Part shown: positions 23,466-31,434 of the stretch, piece by piece | Position numbering within the stretch: the first letter of the stretch is position 1 | Layout: every line of letters starts with the position of its first letter | NCBI RefSeq assembly: GCF_013408745.1 | Contig: NZ_JACCBJ010000001.1 | Span: forward strand, 434,001-498,000 | Reading direction: 5' to 3' | DNA length: 64,000 nucleotides | DNA from: Leifsonia soli | GTDB lineage: Bacteria > Actinomycetota > Actinomycetes > Actinomycetales > Microbacteriaceae | Program-made: the position numbers and the translations under genes | The notes under the pieces: generated by a model | Database searches by the model: none | Told to the model about the DNA's origin: nothing | What the model saw: only the letters and a program-made list of their open reading frames with translations

Positions 23466-24851
23466 TCAGTTGGAGGCGACGGCCTCGGGGCCGGACGGGG
23501 AGTCGGCCGTGGGGACCGTCGCCGCGTCCTGCGTGCCGGCAGGCGCCTGGATCGTGGTCGCGCGGCCGACGCCGCGCACCCAGCCGAGCTTGCCGGCGAC
23601 CGTGTAGAGCACGATCGAGAGCAGCAGCGACCAGATGGCCGGGATGCCCCAGGTCACGAAGTACCCGACCAGCGAGGAGACCAGCCACACCAGGAGGGTG
23701 ACGGGGACGATCCGCGGTGCGTACTGGGGGAGGCGCCCGGTCGCGCGGGTCTCGTCGAGGTCGCCGCGCCAGCGCCGCACGAAGAAGTACTCGGCGACCA
23801 TGATGCCGGCGATCGGAGGGAAGGCGACGCCGAGGATCGTGAGGAAGCCGGTGAACTGGGCGAGGATGCCCGCGGCCGCGAGCACCGAGCCGACGATGCC
23901 GAGCACGATCGTGGTGGTCACGCGGTGCAGGTTCTTCGAGAACGCGGTGGAGATGAAGTTCACCAGTCCGAGCGTGGACGAGTAGAGGTTCCAGTCGTTG
24001 ATCTTGAGCGTTCCGGTGATGACGATGATCAGACCGACGAAGCCGATCGACGATGTCACGATCGCGACGATGTCGCCGCTGGCCGCCGCGTGGGCGAGGA
24101 GGACGCCCGCCAGGCCGATCACGAACTCGCCGAGCGTGACGCCCAGCACGGTCTGCTTCACGACGTCTGCCCGGCTGCGGTTGAATCGCGTCATGTCGGC
24201 GGTGATGATCGCGCCGACGATGAGGCTGCCCGCGACGATGCCTGTGCCCTGCCAGACCGACATCGTCGGCCCGGGCGCCGGCGATGTCATCAGCTCGCCG
24301 ATGGAGTGCTTGCTCAGCTCGCTGATGATCGACCAGCCGACGAGGATGAGGAAGAGCGGGACGGTGATGTTCGCCAGCCACTGCATCCCGACGAAGCCGT
24401 ACGCGACGATGGCGGTGACGGCCAGGCCGAACAGCAGGCTCCACACCCACACCGGCATGACGCCGGGCATGAGCACGTTCAGGGACTGGGCCGAGATGGC
24501 GGACTGGATGCCGAACCAGCCGATCAGGCTGATGCCGATCGCCAGGCCGACGAGGGAGGCGCCGATCTCGCCGAAGCCGGTCCAGCGCGCCAGGAGGGCC
24601 GTGTTGAGGCCCTCCTTCTGGCCGATGATGCCGACGATGCACATGATCACCTCGAGGATGATCGAGCCGAGGAGCAGCGCGAGCGCCGCCTCCCCGAAGG
24701 TCATCGAGTAGCCCAGGGTCGCCCCGAGCAGGAACTGCGAGAGAGCCGAGACCTGGCCGAAGCGCTGCACCGCGATCCCGAACCACGGCTTGCGCGCGTC
24801 GGGGGTCACACGGGAGAGGGCGAAGTCGTCGGCATGAGCTGTGCGTGCCAT
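23466..24851 (-). CDS. NCS1-family (cytosine/purine-type) permease
   Basis: A 461-residue membrane protein with about 12 hydrophobic helices, first gene of the operon. Family signs are SQFLLGATLGYSMTFGEAAL in helix 1, WFGIQSAISAQSLNVL, ADMTRFNRSRADVVKQT after helix 6 and VAEYFFVRRWRG near helix 10. NCS1 permeases carry cytosine, allantoin, hydantoins (Mhp1) or related rings with Na+ or H+. With the hydantoinase-like protein downstream, a hydantoin-type substrate is a reasonable guess. The ATG at 24851 follows AAGGA. The C-terminal tail of about 35 residues is polar and Ala/Pro rich. Confidence 0.9.
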   Translation of the reverse strand: MARTAHADDFALSRVTPDARKPWFGIAVQRFGQVSALSQFLLGATLGYSMTFGEAALALLLGSIILEVIMCIVGIIGQKEGLNTALLARWTGFGEIGASLVGLAIGISLIGWFGIQSAISAQSLNVLMPGVMPVWVWSLLFGLAVTAIVAYGFVGMQWLANITVPLFLILVGWSIISELSKHSIGELMTSPAPGPTMSVWQGTGIVAGSLIVGAIITADMTRFNRSRADVVKQTVLGVTLGEFVIGLAGVLLAHAAASGDIVAIVTSSIGFVGLIIVITGTLKINDWNLYSSTLGLVNFISTAFSKNLHRVTTTIVLGIVGSVLAAAGILAQFTGFLTILGVAFPPIAGIMVAEYFFVRRWRGDLDETRATGRLPQYAPRIVPVTLLVWLVSSLVGYFVTWGIPAIWSLLLSIVLYTVAGKLGWVRGVGRATTIQAPAGTQDAATVPTADSPSGPEAVASN

Positions 24852-24923
24852 TGGGAGTCCTTCATACGGGTGGGAGGGGGACGGTTGCCCGAAACCGTAG
24901 TAACCGCCTCCCCCTCGACGGAA

Positions 24924-24968
24924 TGTGCAACCCGCACGACTTCGCCGCCCACCTGTGCACATCGCACA
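24924..24968. promoter_or_regulatory. Paired TGTGC-N5-GCAC dyads upstream of the NCS1/DUF917 operon
   Basis: TGTGC-AACCC-GCACG (24924-24938) and TGTGC-ACATC-GCACA (24954-24968) are inverted repeats with equal spacing, exactly 30 bp apart, 73 bases before the permease start. They are the best candidate operators for the operon's PucR-type regulator. Confidence 0.6.
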
Positions 24969-24985
24969 CCCCCTCCCTCCATCCG

Positions 24986-25062
24986 CCCCACCGTCGAGTC
25001 CGCGATCTTTGTACGCGAAACGCCGCGGGAGCGTGCAAAGTTTGCGGACTCGACGGTGGGGG
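24986..25062. repeat. Stop-adjacent palindrome, GTCGAGTCCGC family, copy 4
   Basis: CCCCACCGTCGAGTCCGC on the left pairs with GCGGACTCGACGGTGGGG on the right, and the inner CTTTGTACGC pairs with GCGTGCAAAG with one change. The TGA of the leftward M20 peptidase begins 5 bases past the right end. On the left lies the control region of the NCS1 operon, so this copy is between two genes of the same direction. Confidence 0.93.
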
Positions 25063-25067
25063 TGGGG

Positions 25068-26402
25068 TCAGGAGGCGCGGAGGAGCGCGGTGTAGACGGC
25101 GATGCCGCGTTGCCAGGTGGCGACGTGGATGCGCTCGTCGCGCGCGTGCAGCGCGCCCCGCTCCTCGGCGCTCAGCTCGAACGGGGTGAACCGGTAGACC
25201 GCGTCGCAGATGCCGGTGAAGTGCCGCCCGTCGCTCGCGCCGAGCATGATGTACGGCGTCACGACGGCCCGCGGATGCACAGCGCCGATGGCGGCGGCGA
25301 GACGGTCCCACTCCGGCCCGTCTGCGGGGGAGACGGGCGACGGCTCGCTCGCATCCACGGCCTCCACCCGCACGGCGTCGTCGCGGATGGCCCTCCGGAT
25401 GTGCTCCAGTGTCTCGGCGACGGAGGATCCGACGGCGATCCGCGTGTTCACGACCGCCTCCGCCGTCTCGGGCAGTGCGTTCGCGGCGAGGCTGCCGCGC
25501 AGCTGCGTCACCGCGGTCGTGGTCCGCACGATCGCACGCGTCTCGTCGCTCAGCCGCCCGAACACGACACGCAGCAGCGGCTGCAGGCGCCGGGCGCGCG
25601 TGAAGACCGCGCGAAGGGGTCCGGTCGCGTGCGCGCCGAGCGTCTCCACCATCCGCAGATTGGTCTCGGTCAGCCGAGCTGGGAACGGGCGGGCGTCGAG
25701 CCGGGTGATGGCACGTGCGAGCCGCACCGTCGCGGTCGTCCTCGGGGGAGTGGATGCGTGCCCGCCGTGCTGCTCGACGGTGAGCCGGACGCTCGTGATG
25801 CCCTTCTCGCTCACACCGACCACCGCGATGGGCGCCGTGACGCCCGGGAAGATGCGCTCGACGACCGCTCCGCCCTCGTCGAGCACGAGCGCAGGGCGGA
25901 TGCCGCGCTCGGCGAGCACCGCGGCGATGGTCCGTGCGCCGGAGCCGACCGTCTCCTCATCGTGGCCGAAGCTGAGGTAGACGTCGTGCTCGGGCCGGAA
26001 GCCCTCCCGCACCAGCGCCTCCACCGCCTCCAGGATCGCGACGAGCGACCCTTTGTCGTCGATCGCGCCTCGCGCCCACAGCAGCTGCTGCTCTCCGGAG
26101 CCCGTCAGCTCGGCGCCGAACGGGGGATGCGTCCAGCCCTCGTCGGTCGCGGGGACGACGTCGTAGTGCGCCATCAGCACCATCGGCGCTCCGTCCTCCC
26201 GCCCGCGCCAGCGGTAAAGCAGGGAATGTCCGTGGCGCTCCTGTTCGAGCGCCGCGTGGAGCGCCGGGTACAGCTCGGGCAGGGCGACGACGAACCGGTC
26301 GAACGCCGGCCAGTCGGTCTCCTCGACGGCGTTGCGCGACATCGTCGGGATGCGCAGCAGGGTGCGGAAGCGCTCCAGTGCCGCGGTGTCGGCCGCCGTC
26401 AC
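25068..26402 (-). CDS. M20-family metallopeptidase
   Basis: A 444-residue zinc hydrolase of the M20/ArgE/carboxypeptidase S type. Metal ligands are seen in VLMAHYDVVPATDEGW (His-x-Asp, about 74-89), ARGAIDDKGSLVAILEAVEA (Asp), SFGHDEETVGSGA (Glu-Glu) and near the C-terminus TPYIMLGASDGRHF (His). The insertion domain carries VEQHGGHASTPP, with the dimer His. There is no signal peptide, so it acts in the cytoplasm, probably on dipeptides or N-acyl amino acids. The GTG overlaps the macro-domain gene stop (GTGA). A stop-adjacent palindrome follows. Confidence 0.92.
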   Translation of the reverse strand: MTAADTAALERFRTLLRIPTMSRNAVEETDWPAFDRFVVALPELYPALHAALEQERHGHSLLYRWRGREDGAPMVLMAHYDVVPATDEGWTHPPFGAELTGSGEQQLLWARGAIDDKGSLVAILEAVEALVREGFRPEHDVYLSFGHDEETVGSGARTIAAVLAERGIRPALVLDEGGAVVERIFPGVTAPIAVVGVSEKGITSVRLTVEQHGGHASTPPRTTATVRLARAITRLDARPFPARLTETNLRMVETLGAHATGPLRAVFTRARRLQPLLRVVFGRLSDETRAIVRTTTAVTQLRGSLAANALPETAEAVVNTRIAVGSSVAETLEHIRRAIRDDAVRVEAVDASEPSPVSPADGPEWDRLAAAIGAVHPRAVVTPYIMLGASDGRHFTGICDAVYRFTPFELSAEERGALHARDERIHVATWQRGIAVYTALLRAS

Positions 26403-26935
26403 TCGCCGGCCGCTTCCCGGAAGGCGTCGAACGCCTCGTCCGAGAACAGCACGAATCGGACGTGCTCGACCGATCCGACGCCGGAGGACAGCACGGCGCG
26501 GACGGTGCTGACGGCGATGCGCGCCGCGTCGTCCATCGGCCAGCCGTAGACGCCGGCCGAGATCGCGGGGAAGGCGAGGGTGCGGGCTCCGAGTTCGCGG
26601 GCGACGCGGAGGGAGGAGCGGTACGCGTTCTGGAGCAGCGGCGTGCGGTCTTCGCTGCCCGACCAGACGGGTCCGACCGCGTGGATGACCCACCTCGCCG
26701 CGAGGTCGCCCGCGGTCGTCGCGACGGCCTGGCCGGTGGGCAGTCCGTCGGGGAGGGTCGTGGCGCGGAGTTCGCGCGTCGCCTCCAGGATGGCGGGGCC
26801 GCCGCGGCGGTGGATGGCGCCGTCGACGCCTCCGCCGCCGAGCAGCGAGCTGTTGGCGGCGTTGACGATCGCATCGACGGTCTCGTCGGTGATGTCGCCG
26901 CGCACGATGCGGATGAGCTCTTCGCGGTCCGTCAC
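26399..26935 (-). CDS. Macro-domain protein (ADP-ribose processing)
   Basis: A 178-residue single macro domain, similar to YmdB-type ADP-ribose or O-acetyl-ADP-ribose hydrolases. Visible are RIVRGDITDETVDAIVNAAN (residues 9-28), SLLGGGGVDGAIHRRGGP and the second ligand loop FPAISAGVYGWPMDDAARIA (about 121-140). The GTG start is 9 bases after the stop of the CsoR-type repressor gene, and the stop overlaps the M20 peptidase start, so the three form one transcript. A role in removing ADP-ribose from proteins or nucleic acids is inferred from the family. Confidence 0.93.
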   Translation of the reverse strand: MTDREELIRIVRGDITDETVDAIVNAANSSLLGGGGVDGAIHRRGGPAILEATRELRATTLPDGLPTGQAVATTAGDLAARWVIHAVGPVWSGSEDRTPLLQNAYRSSLRVARELGARTLAFPAISAGVYGWPMDDAARIAVSTVRAVLSSGVGSVEHVRFVLFSDEAFDAFREAAGE

Positions 26936-26944
26936 GGCTGCGTC

Positions 26945-27223
26945 TCAGCCGCGGTTGTTGGAGAGCTCGTAGACCTTGAGGAGTTCGACGATCGCGTCGT
27001 CGCGGGCGCTTCCGCCCTCCTCGAACATCTCCGAGACGTGGGTGCGGAGGTGGTTCTCGACCAGGAGCTTGTTGAGCGACCCGAGCGACTTCTGGATGGC
27101 GAGGGACTGCGTGATGATGTCGATGCAGTAGTCCTCGTTCTCGATCATCTTCTCGAGGCCCCGGAGCTGGCCTTCGAGGATGCGCGTGCGGTGCAGCGCC
27201 CGCTTCTTGATGTCTGCGATCAC
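26945..27223 (-). CDS. CsoR/RcnR-family metal-sensing repressor
   Basis: A 92-residue all-helical repressor of the DUF156 family. Visible are KKRALHRTRILEGQLRGLEK, MIENEDYCIDIITQSLAIQ and LLVENHLRTHV. The metal ligand positions are Cys33, His58 and His62, a C-H-H pattern closer to RcnR (Ni/Co) than to CsoR (Cu), which would have Cys at the last site. The GTG at 27223 is preferred since the family starts near DIKKRALHR; GAGGGG is only a few bases ahead, and an upstream start giving 114 residues cannot be ruled out. G-tract dyads upstream are likely operators. No metal transporter gene is adjacent. Confidence 0.85.
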   Translation of the reverse strand: MIADIKKRALHRTRILEGQLRGLEKMIENEDYCIDIITQSLAIQKSLGSLNKLLVENHLRTHVSEMFEEGGSARDDAIVELLKVYELSNNRG

Positions 27224-27250
27224 CCCCTCAGGATAGTGCCGCAGGGGGCA

Positions 27251-27357
27251 TACCCGGCGGGGGTACGAGGGGGTGTTCGCGCAGGGCATTCCGCCCTCGC
27301 CTGCGCCCGGCGGACCGGCAGGTATCCCCCTAATGGGGGGGTGGGGGTGGACATACC
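27251..27357. promoter_or_regulatory. G/C-tract operators typical of CsoR/RcnR-type repressors
   Basis: TACCC-N5-GGGTA (27251-27265) lies just upstream of the repressor gene. A second nested dyad runs 27321-27357: GGTAT ... ATACC outside and CCCCC-TAAT-GGGGG inside (27326-27339). Such runs of G or C flanked by AT are the known target type of this family. They could control both the repressor and the divergent FucU-like gene. Confidence 0.6.
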
Positions 27358-27417
27358 GACGGGTCTATCCTCCACGTAGGGGTTGAGAAATATTCGTTTA
27401 ACAGGAAAGGCCCGACT

Positions 27418-27846
27418 TTGCTGAAGAACCTCAGCCCGCTGCTGTCCGGTGCGCTCTTGAGTGCGCTCGACGCGATGCACGATGGCGCGACGCTTACCCT
27501 CGTCGGCAGCGGCTACCCGGAAGACCAGATGACCACACCCGTCGTCCACCTCGGTGACGACGTCACGACGGAGGCCGCCGCCGAGGCGATCCTCTCCGTG
27601 TTCCCGCTCGACCAGGAGAGTGCCTCGCCGATCGTGTTCCTCGATCTCGCCGACGAACCCTACGACGTGCCCGACGTCGCGTTCGCGGTGAACGGGATCG
27701 CGTCCGATGCAGAACTCCGTCGAGTCCCGATGACCCGCCTCGAACTCGAACCGTTCCTCGAGCTCGCCCGAAACTCCAGCGTCATGGTCCGCGTCGGATC
27801 CGACGCCCCGCCCTGCGCATTCCTGTTCCGCCGCGGAGTGCTGTAG
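27418..27846 (+). CDS. RbsD/FucU-family protein (sugar mutarotase-like)
   Basis: A 142-residue protein that aligns by eye with FucU/RbsD: LKNLSPLLSGALLSALDAMH at the N-terminus (His about 21), a middle AEAILSVFPLDQESASPIVF, and the C-terminal AFLFRRGVL in place of the usual ILLKKGV. FucU and RbsD speed the anomer change of fucose or ribose. Here the usual SDAHFP is VGSGYPED, so activity should be checked. The start is TTG with AGGAAAGG 8 bases ahead. It is divergent from the CsoR/RcnR-type gene and shares its control region. Confidence 0.75.
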   Translation: MLKNLSPLLSGALLSALDAMHDGATLTLVGSGYPEDQMTTPVVHLGDDVTTEAAAEAILSVFPLDQESASPIVFLDLADEPYDVPDVAFAVNGIASDAELRRVPMTRLELEPFLELARNSSVMVRVGSDAPPCAFLFRRGVL

Positions 27847-27958
27847 CCAACAGCATCCCGCACAGCACACAGCGTCGCCCGCCCGGCCGGAGAGAACGTC
27901 TCCGCACCCGGGCGGGCGCACCACGTCCGGCGCGCCGACTGCGTAGAGTGGACTCCCG

Positions 27959-28306
27959 ATGCCCGCACCACACACTCCGCAGCAGCCCGCATACAACCGC
28001 GCCGCGCTGGTCCCCGGCCTGCTCGGGGCGATCGTGCTCCTCGCGGGTCTGGCCCTCATCGGCGGGGACTGGTACCTCTACGTGCGGTACGCCGTCAGCA
28101 TCCTCGCGCTCATCCTGTGCGTGTTCGCCGGACAGGCGCGGATGTGGTGGTGGTTCGCGGGGCTCGTCCCGCTCGCCGTGGTCTGGAATCCGGTCTGGCC
28201 GCTGCCGCTCGGCGGTGTCGCGCTCCAGGGGCTCTCGATCGCGGGAGCCGTGGTTTTCGTCGCAGCAGCGGTCACGATCAAGATCCCCGCAGACACGCGT
28301 CGCTGA
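27959..28306 (+). CDS. Small membrane protein (DUF6804-like)
   Basis: A 115-residue protein with three to four hydrophobic segments (about residues 16-36, 40-58, 64-82 and 87-108) and the conspicuous WWWFAGLVPLAVVWNPVWPL. This matches an actinobacterial family of unknown function (I believe DUF6804). TAGAGT (27944-27949) precedes the ATG by 9 bases. No partner gene is evident. Confidence 0.65.
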   Translation: MPAPHTPQQPAYNRAALVPGLLGAIVLLAGLALIGGDWYLYVRYAVSILALILCVFAGQARMWWWFAGLVPLAVVWNPVWPLPLGGVALQGLSIAGAVVFVAAAVTIKIPADTRR

Positions 28307-28476
28307 ACGGCCGCGCATCCGGTAAAATGGGTTCTGCGCGGCCATCCTGCGTCGCGCTCCCGGCGTCACTCGCGGCGAATACGGTCCACTCGGCACCCGA
28401 CCTCCCCGCCCCGCCGGCCTCACGCCAACACGGCGTCGCACCCTCCGGCAGCGCGCGACGCCTCTCCTGGAGGACC

Positions 28477-30636
28477 ATGTCTCGTTCCGGTCAGCGCACC
28501 AGCCCGACCAGGCCGCAGCAGCGGAAGAACCGGCACGCCAACAACGACGGACTCATCCCCGTCCTCGCCCGCAAGGTGCGCGAGGTCGAGGCGAAGGCCG
28601 CCGACGGCAAGAAGCTCGGGCCGACGAACCGCACCAAGTTCCAGGTGATCGCGTTCCTGATGCGCGAGGAGCGCGCCAGGGCGAAATCCGACCCGGAGCT
28701 CAGCGACGCCGCTCGCGCCGAACAGCTGAAGCGCCTCGACGGCATCGCGACCATCCTGGCCAAGACGGCGGCGCGCGACACGTCGCTGATCTCGCTGCTC
28801 GAGAGCGAGTCGCCGTCGACCGCCACCGCGCAGAAGATGCGCCGCGACTGGCTGCTCGAGTCGGGCACGGAGCTCTCGCCCGACGACCTGATCATCACGA
28901 TCGAGCGGCCCGTGACCAAGCAGGACAGCGTCATCCCGCCGGAGCTGGCGGATAAGCAGGTCGTTCCGCCCTCGGTCAAGGCGCGCCAGCTGTCCAACCC
29001 CTTCCTCGCGCCCGACTTCTCCCGGCTCAGCCCGGCCGCGCCGACCCCGCGCCGCCGCCTCGACTCGTGGGAGCTGCTCGGCCCGCTGTTCAAGTCGTTC
29101 GAGTACGGCGCGGGCGGTCAGGCGGCCAGCATGGACCTGCCGCCCGCTCCGCCGATCGACCGCTACTCGCCGCAGGGCCTGGAGCTGATGCACCACCAGT
29201 CGCGCTTCATCGAGAGCGTGCGCCTGGGGCACCGCAGCTTCCTGCTCGCCGACGAGCCGGGTCTCGGGAAGACGGCGCAGTCCGTCCTTGCCGCATCCGT
29301 CGCCGGGGCGTACCCGCTGCTGGCTGTCGTGCCCAACGTCGTCAAGATGAACTGGGCGCGCGAGGTGGAGCGCTGGACGCCGCATCGCCGTGCCACGGTC
29401 ATCCACGGCGACGGTGAGGGCCTCGACGCGTTCGCCGACATCGTCATCGTCAACTACGAGGTGCTCGACCGCCACCTCTCGTGGCTGAGCACCCTCGGCT
29501 TCAAGGGCATGGTCGTCGACGAGGCGCACTTCATCAAGAACCTGCACTCGCAGCGTTCGCGCCTGGTGCTGGGGCTGGCGGACGCCATCCGCTCGACGAC
29601 CCCGGATCCGCTGATGATCGCGCTGACCGGAACGCCGCTGATCAACGACATCGACGACTTCAAGGCCATCTGGCAGTTCCTCGGCTGGATCGACGGCAAC
29701 AAGCCGACCGCGACGCTGATGGAGCACCTGGAGGAGACCGGGCTGACCCCGGCCGACTTCGGCTTCTACGCCGCGGCCCGCGAGGCCGTGATCGACATGG
29801 GGATCGTGCGTCGGCGCAAGCTGGACGTGGCCTCCGATCTGCCGAGCCGTCGTGTCGTCGACCTGCCCGTCGAACTCGACGACGAACTGGGCCGCTCCAT
29901 CCGCCAGGCGGAGAAGGAGCTCGCCGCCCGGCTCGTCACGCGCTACCAGCGCGCGGCGGCCGCCGGCCGTCCCGCCGGTTTCGAGGGCGACGACGACGCG
30001 CACAGGAAGCACCTCATCCGGCTCGTCGCGCAGTCCGAGCTGGAGGAGTCGAAGTCGGCGAAGTCCGGCGAGAACGTCTTCACCATGGTCCGGCGGATCG
30101 GTCAGGCGAAGGCCGGCCTGGCGTCGGACTACACGGCCCAGCTGGCCCGCTCGGTCGGCAAGGTGGTCTTCTTCGCCAAGCACATCGACGTGATGGACGC
30201 GGCGGAGGAGGCGTTCGCCGCCCGCGACCTGAAGACGATCTCGATCCGCGGCGACCAGTCCGCGCTGTCCCGGCAGAAGGAGATCGACGCGTTCAACAAC
30301 GACCCGGAGGTCGCGGTCGCCGTCTGCTCGCTCACGGCGGCGGGCGTCGGCCTCAACCTGCAGGCGGCGTCGAACGTCGTGCTCGCCGAGCTGTCGTGGA
30401 CGGCCGCCGAGCAGACCCAGGCGATCGACCGCGTGCACCGCATCGGTCAGGAGGAGCCGGTCACGGCGTGGCGGATCATCGCAGCGCAGACGATTGACTC
30501 GAAGATCGCCGAGCTCATCGACGCGAAGCAGGGGCTCGCCGCGCGGGCCCTCGACGGCAGCGATGTCGAGGTCGGCTCGGCCGACTCCGTGCAGCTCGAC
30601 GCCCTCATCCACCTGCTCGAGGACGCCCTCGCCTGA
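28477..30636 (+). CDS. SNF2-family DEAD/DEAH helicase
   Basis: A 719-residue SWI2/SNF2-type ATPase. Motif I is DEPGLGKTAQS (about 260), motif II VVDEAHFIKN (about 345), motif III ALTGTPLIND (about 383); the C-terminal lobe has FFAKHIDVMDAAEEAF and motif V-VI AAGVGLNLQAAS and QAIDRVHRIGQEEPV (about 625-660). The N-terminal 200 residues are basic and poorly conserved. The ATG at 28477 follows TGGAGGA. TAAAAT at about 28323 may be the promoter, leaving a leader of about 150 bases. It likely remodels DNA-protein or RNA polymerase complexes; the substrate is unknown. A perfect 21-bp palindrome follows the gene. Confidence 0.9.
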   Translation: MSRSGQRTSPTRPQQRKNRHANNDGLIPVLARKVREVEAKAADGKKLGPTNRTKFQVIAFLMREERARAKSDPELSDAARAEQLKRLDGIATILAKTAARDTSLISLLESESPSTATAQKMRRDWLLESGTELSPDDLIITIERPVTKQDSVIPPELADKQVVPPSVKARQLSNPFLAPDFSRLSPAAPTPRRRLDSWELLGPLFKSFEYGAGGQAASMDLPPAPPIDRYSPQGLELMHHQSRFIESVRLGHRSFLLADEPGLGKTAQSVLAASVAGAYPLLAVVPNVVKMNWAREVERWTPHRRATVIHGDGEGLDAFADIVIVNYEVLDRHLSWLSTLGFKGMVVDEAHFIKNLHSQRSRLVLGLADAIRSTTPDPLMIALTGTPLINDIDDFKAIWQFLGWIDGNKPTATLMEHLEETGLTPADFGFYAAAREAVIDMGIVRRRKLDVASDLPSRRVVDLPVELDDELGRSIRQAEKELAARLVTRYQRAAAAGRPAGFEGDDDAHRKHLIRLVAQSELEESKSAKSGENVFTMVRRIGQAKAGLASDYTAQLARSVGKVVFFAKHIDVMDAAEEAFAARDLKTISIRGDQSALSRQKEIDAFNNDPEVAVAVCSLTAAGVGLNLQAASNVVLAELSWTAAEQTQAIDRVHRIGQEEPVTAWRIIAAQTIDSKIAELIDAKQGLAARALDGSDVEVGSADSVQLDALIHLLEDALA

Positions 30637-30656
30637 CCCGAGTCCCTCCCCTCACA

Positions 30657-30721
30657 CCGACAGCTCCTGAGTTTTTCGCGTTCCGGACGCCGAATCCGCG
30701 GAAAAACTCAGGAGCTGTCGG
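30657..30721. repeat. Stop-adjacent palindrome, CAGCTCCTGAG type
   Basis: Two perfect 21-base arms (30657-30677 and 30701-30721; outer bases CCGACAGCTCCTGAG) enclose 23 bases. The right end abuts the TAG stop (30722-30724) of the leftward small acidic gene, and it lies between convergent genes. The T5 and A5 runs inside the stem could help bidirectional termination. Confidence 0.93.
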
Positions 30722-30922
30722 CTAGGCGATCTCGGCGTCGTCGGGGTCGATGGGAACCGGACGGTCGTCGTCGGGGAGCAGCTCGTCGTCCTCGTCGTCG
30801 ACGACCGGCACATCCTCCGGGTCGTGGATGACGGGCTCCGGCTCGTAGTCGGTCTCCTGCGCCTCGCGGAAGTCGTCGAGGTCCTCGTCGTCTCGGTACT
30901 CACGTCCTCTGGGGTCGCTCAT
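30722..30922 (-). CDS. Small acidic protein, function unknown
   Basis: A 66-residue protein, about 40 percent Asp plus Glu, with no hydrophobic core and so probably disordered. TACCGT lies 6 bases before the ATG (30929-30934), suggesting a leaderless mRNA, and the start is MSDPRGREYRDDEDL. It ends exactly at a perfect palindrome. Codon use is like that of neighbours. No function can be assigned. Confidence 0.6.
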   Translation of the reverse strand: MSDPRGREYRDDEDLDDFREAQETDYEPEPVIHDPEDVPVVDDEDDELLPDDDRPVPIDPDDAEIA

Positions 30923-30965
30923 GCCCCAACGGTACCGCCGGGCGCCGCGGGCGTGAAGGGCGGTC

Positions 30966-31358
30966 TCAGTCGAGCTCGAAGACGAAGAACGCCCCGCGGT
31001 CGTCGTGCTCGATCCGCGCCCGTCCGCGGAACCCCGAGAAGTCGTCCGTCCCGGTGCCCGGCACGATGTTCCCGAACGCGGAGCTGTCGTCGGGATGCTG
31101 CAGCGCGCCGTGGTGCACGGTGAACGACCCGGACCTCCCGTCGTCGAGCCGGCCGGTGATCCGCTCGGCGGCGAGGTAGCCGCGGCCTCCCTCCTCGGTG
31201 CCGGACGAGACGAAGTGCGCGAGCGACTCGCCGACCAGTCCCTCGGTGTAGGTCTTCCGCATGACGACGGCGCCCACCCAGTCGCCGTCGATGCCCGCCA
31301 GGTCGGCCGGCTCCCATCCGGTCACGTCGAAGCGGGCGGTGATCGTCTCTGAGGTCAT
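30966..31358 (-). CDS. DUF3224-family protein
   Basis: A 130-residue protein of the DUF3224 family (beta-barrel, function unknown). Visible are ARFDVTGWEP at the start, MRKTYTEGLVGESLAHFVSS, GYLAAERITGRLDDGRSGSF, VHHGALQHPDD and a closing GTDDFSGFRGRARIEHDD. TACGGT lies 6 bases before the ATG, so it is probably leaderless. It is divergent from the CYTH gene. Confidence 0.82.
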   Translation of the reverse strand: MTSETITARFDVTGWEPADLAGIDGDWVGAVVMRKTYTEGLVGESLAHFVSSGTEEGGRGYLAAERITGRLDDGRSGSFTVHHGALQHPDDSSAFGNIVPGTGTDDFSGFRGRARIEHDDRGAFFVFELD

Positions 31359-31434
31359 GCGTCCACCGTAGGCGACGCAGCGGGCTGTCCTCTTGTAATT
31401 TCGCGACAGACGAATTGTGGGCTAGACAGGGGAT

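Noticed and set aside
26399..26935. Macro-domain gene plus neighbours as a phage-defence or toxin-antitoxin system
   Set aside because: There is no ADP-ribosyltransferase, nuclease or defence gene nearby; a housekeeping ADP-ribose hydrolase is simpler.
28307..28476. Small RNA or riboswitch in the helicase leader
   Set aside because: A TAAAAT box and about 150 bases of leader are present, but I found no convincing conserved fold or terminator by eye.
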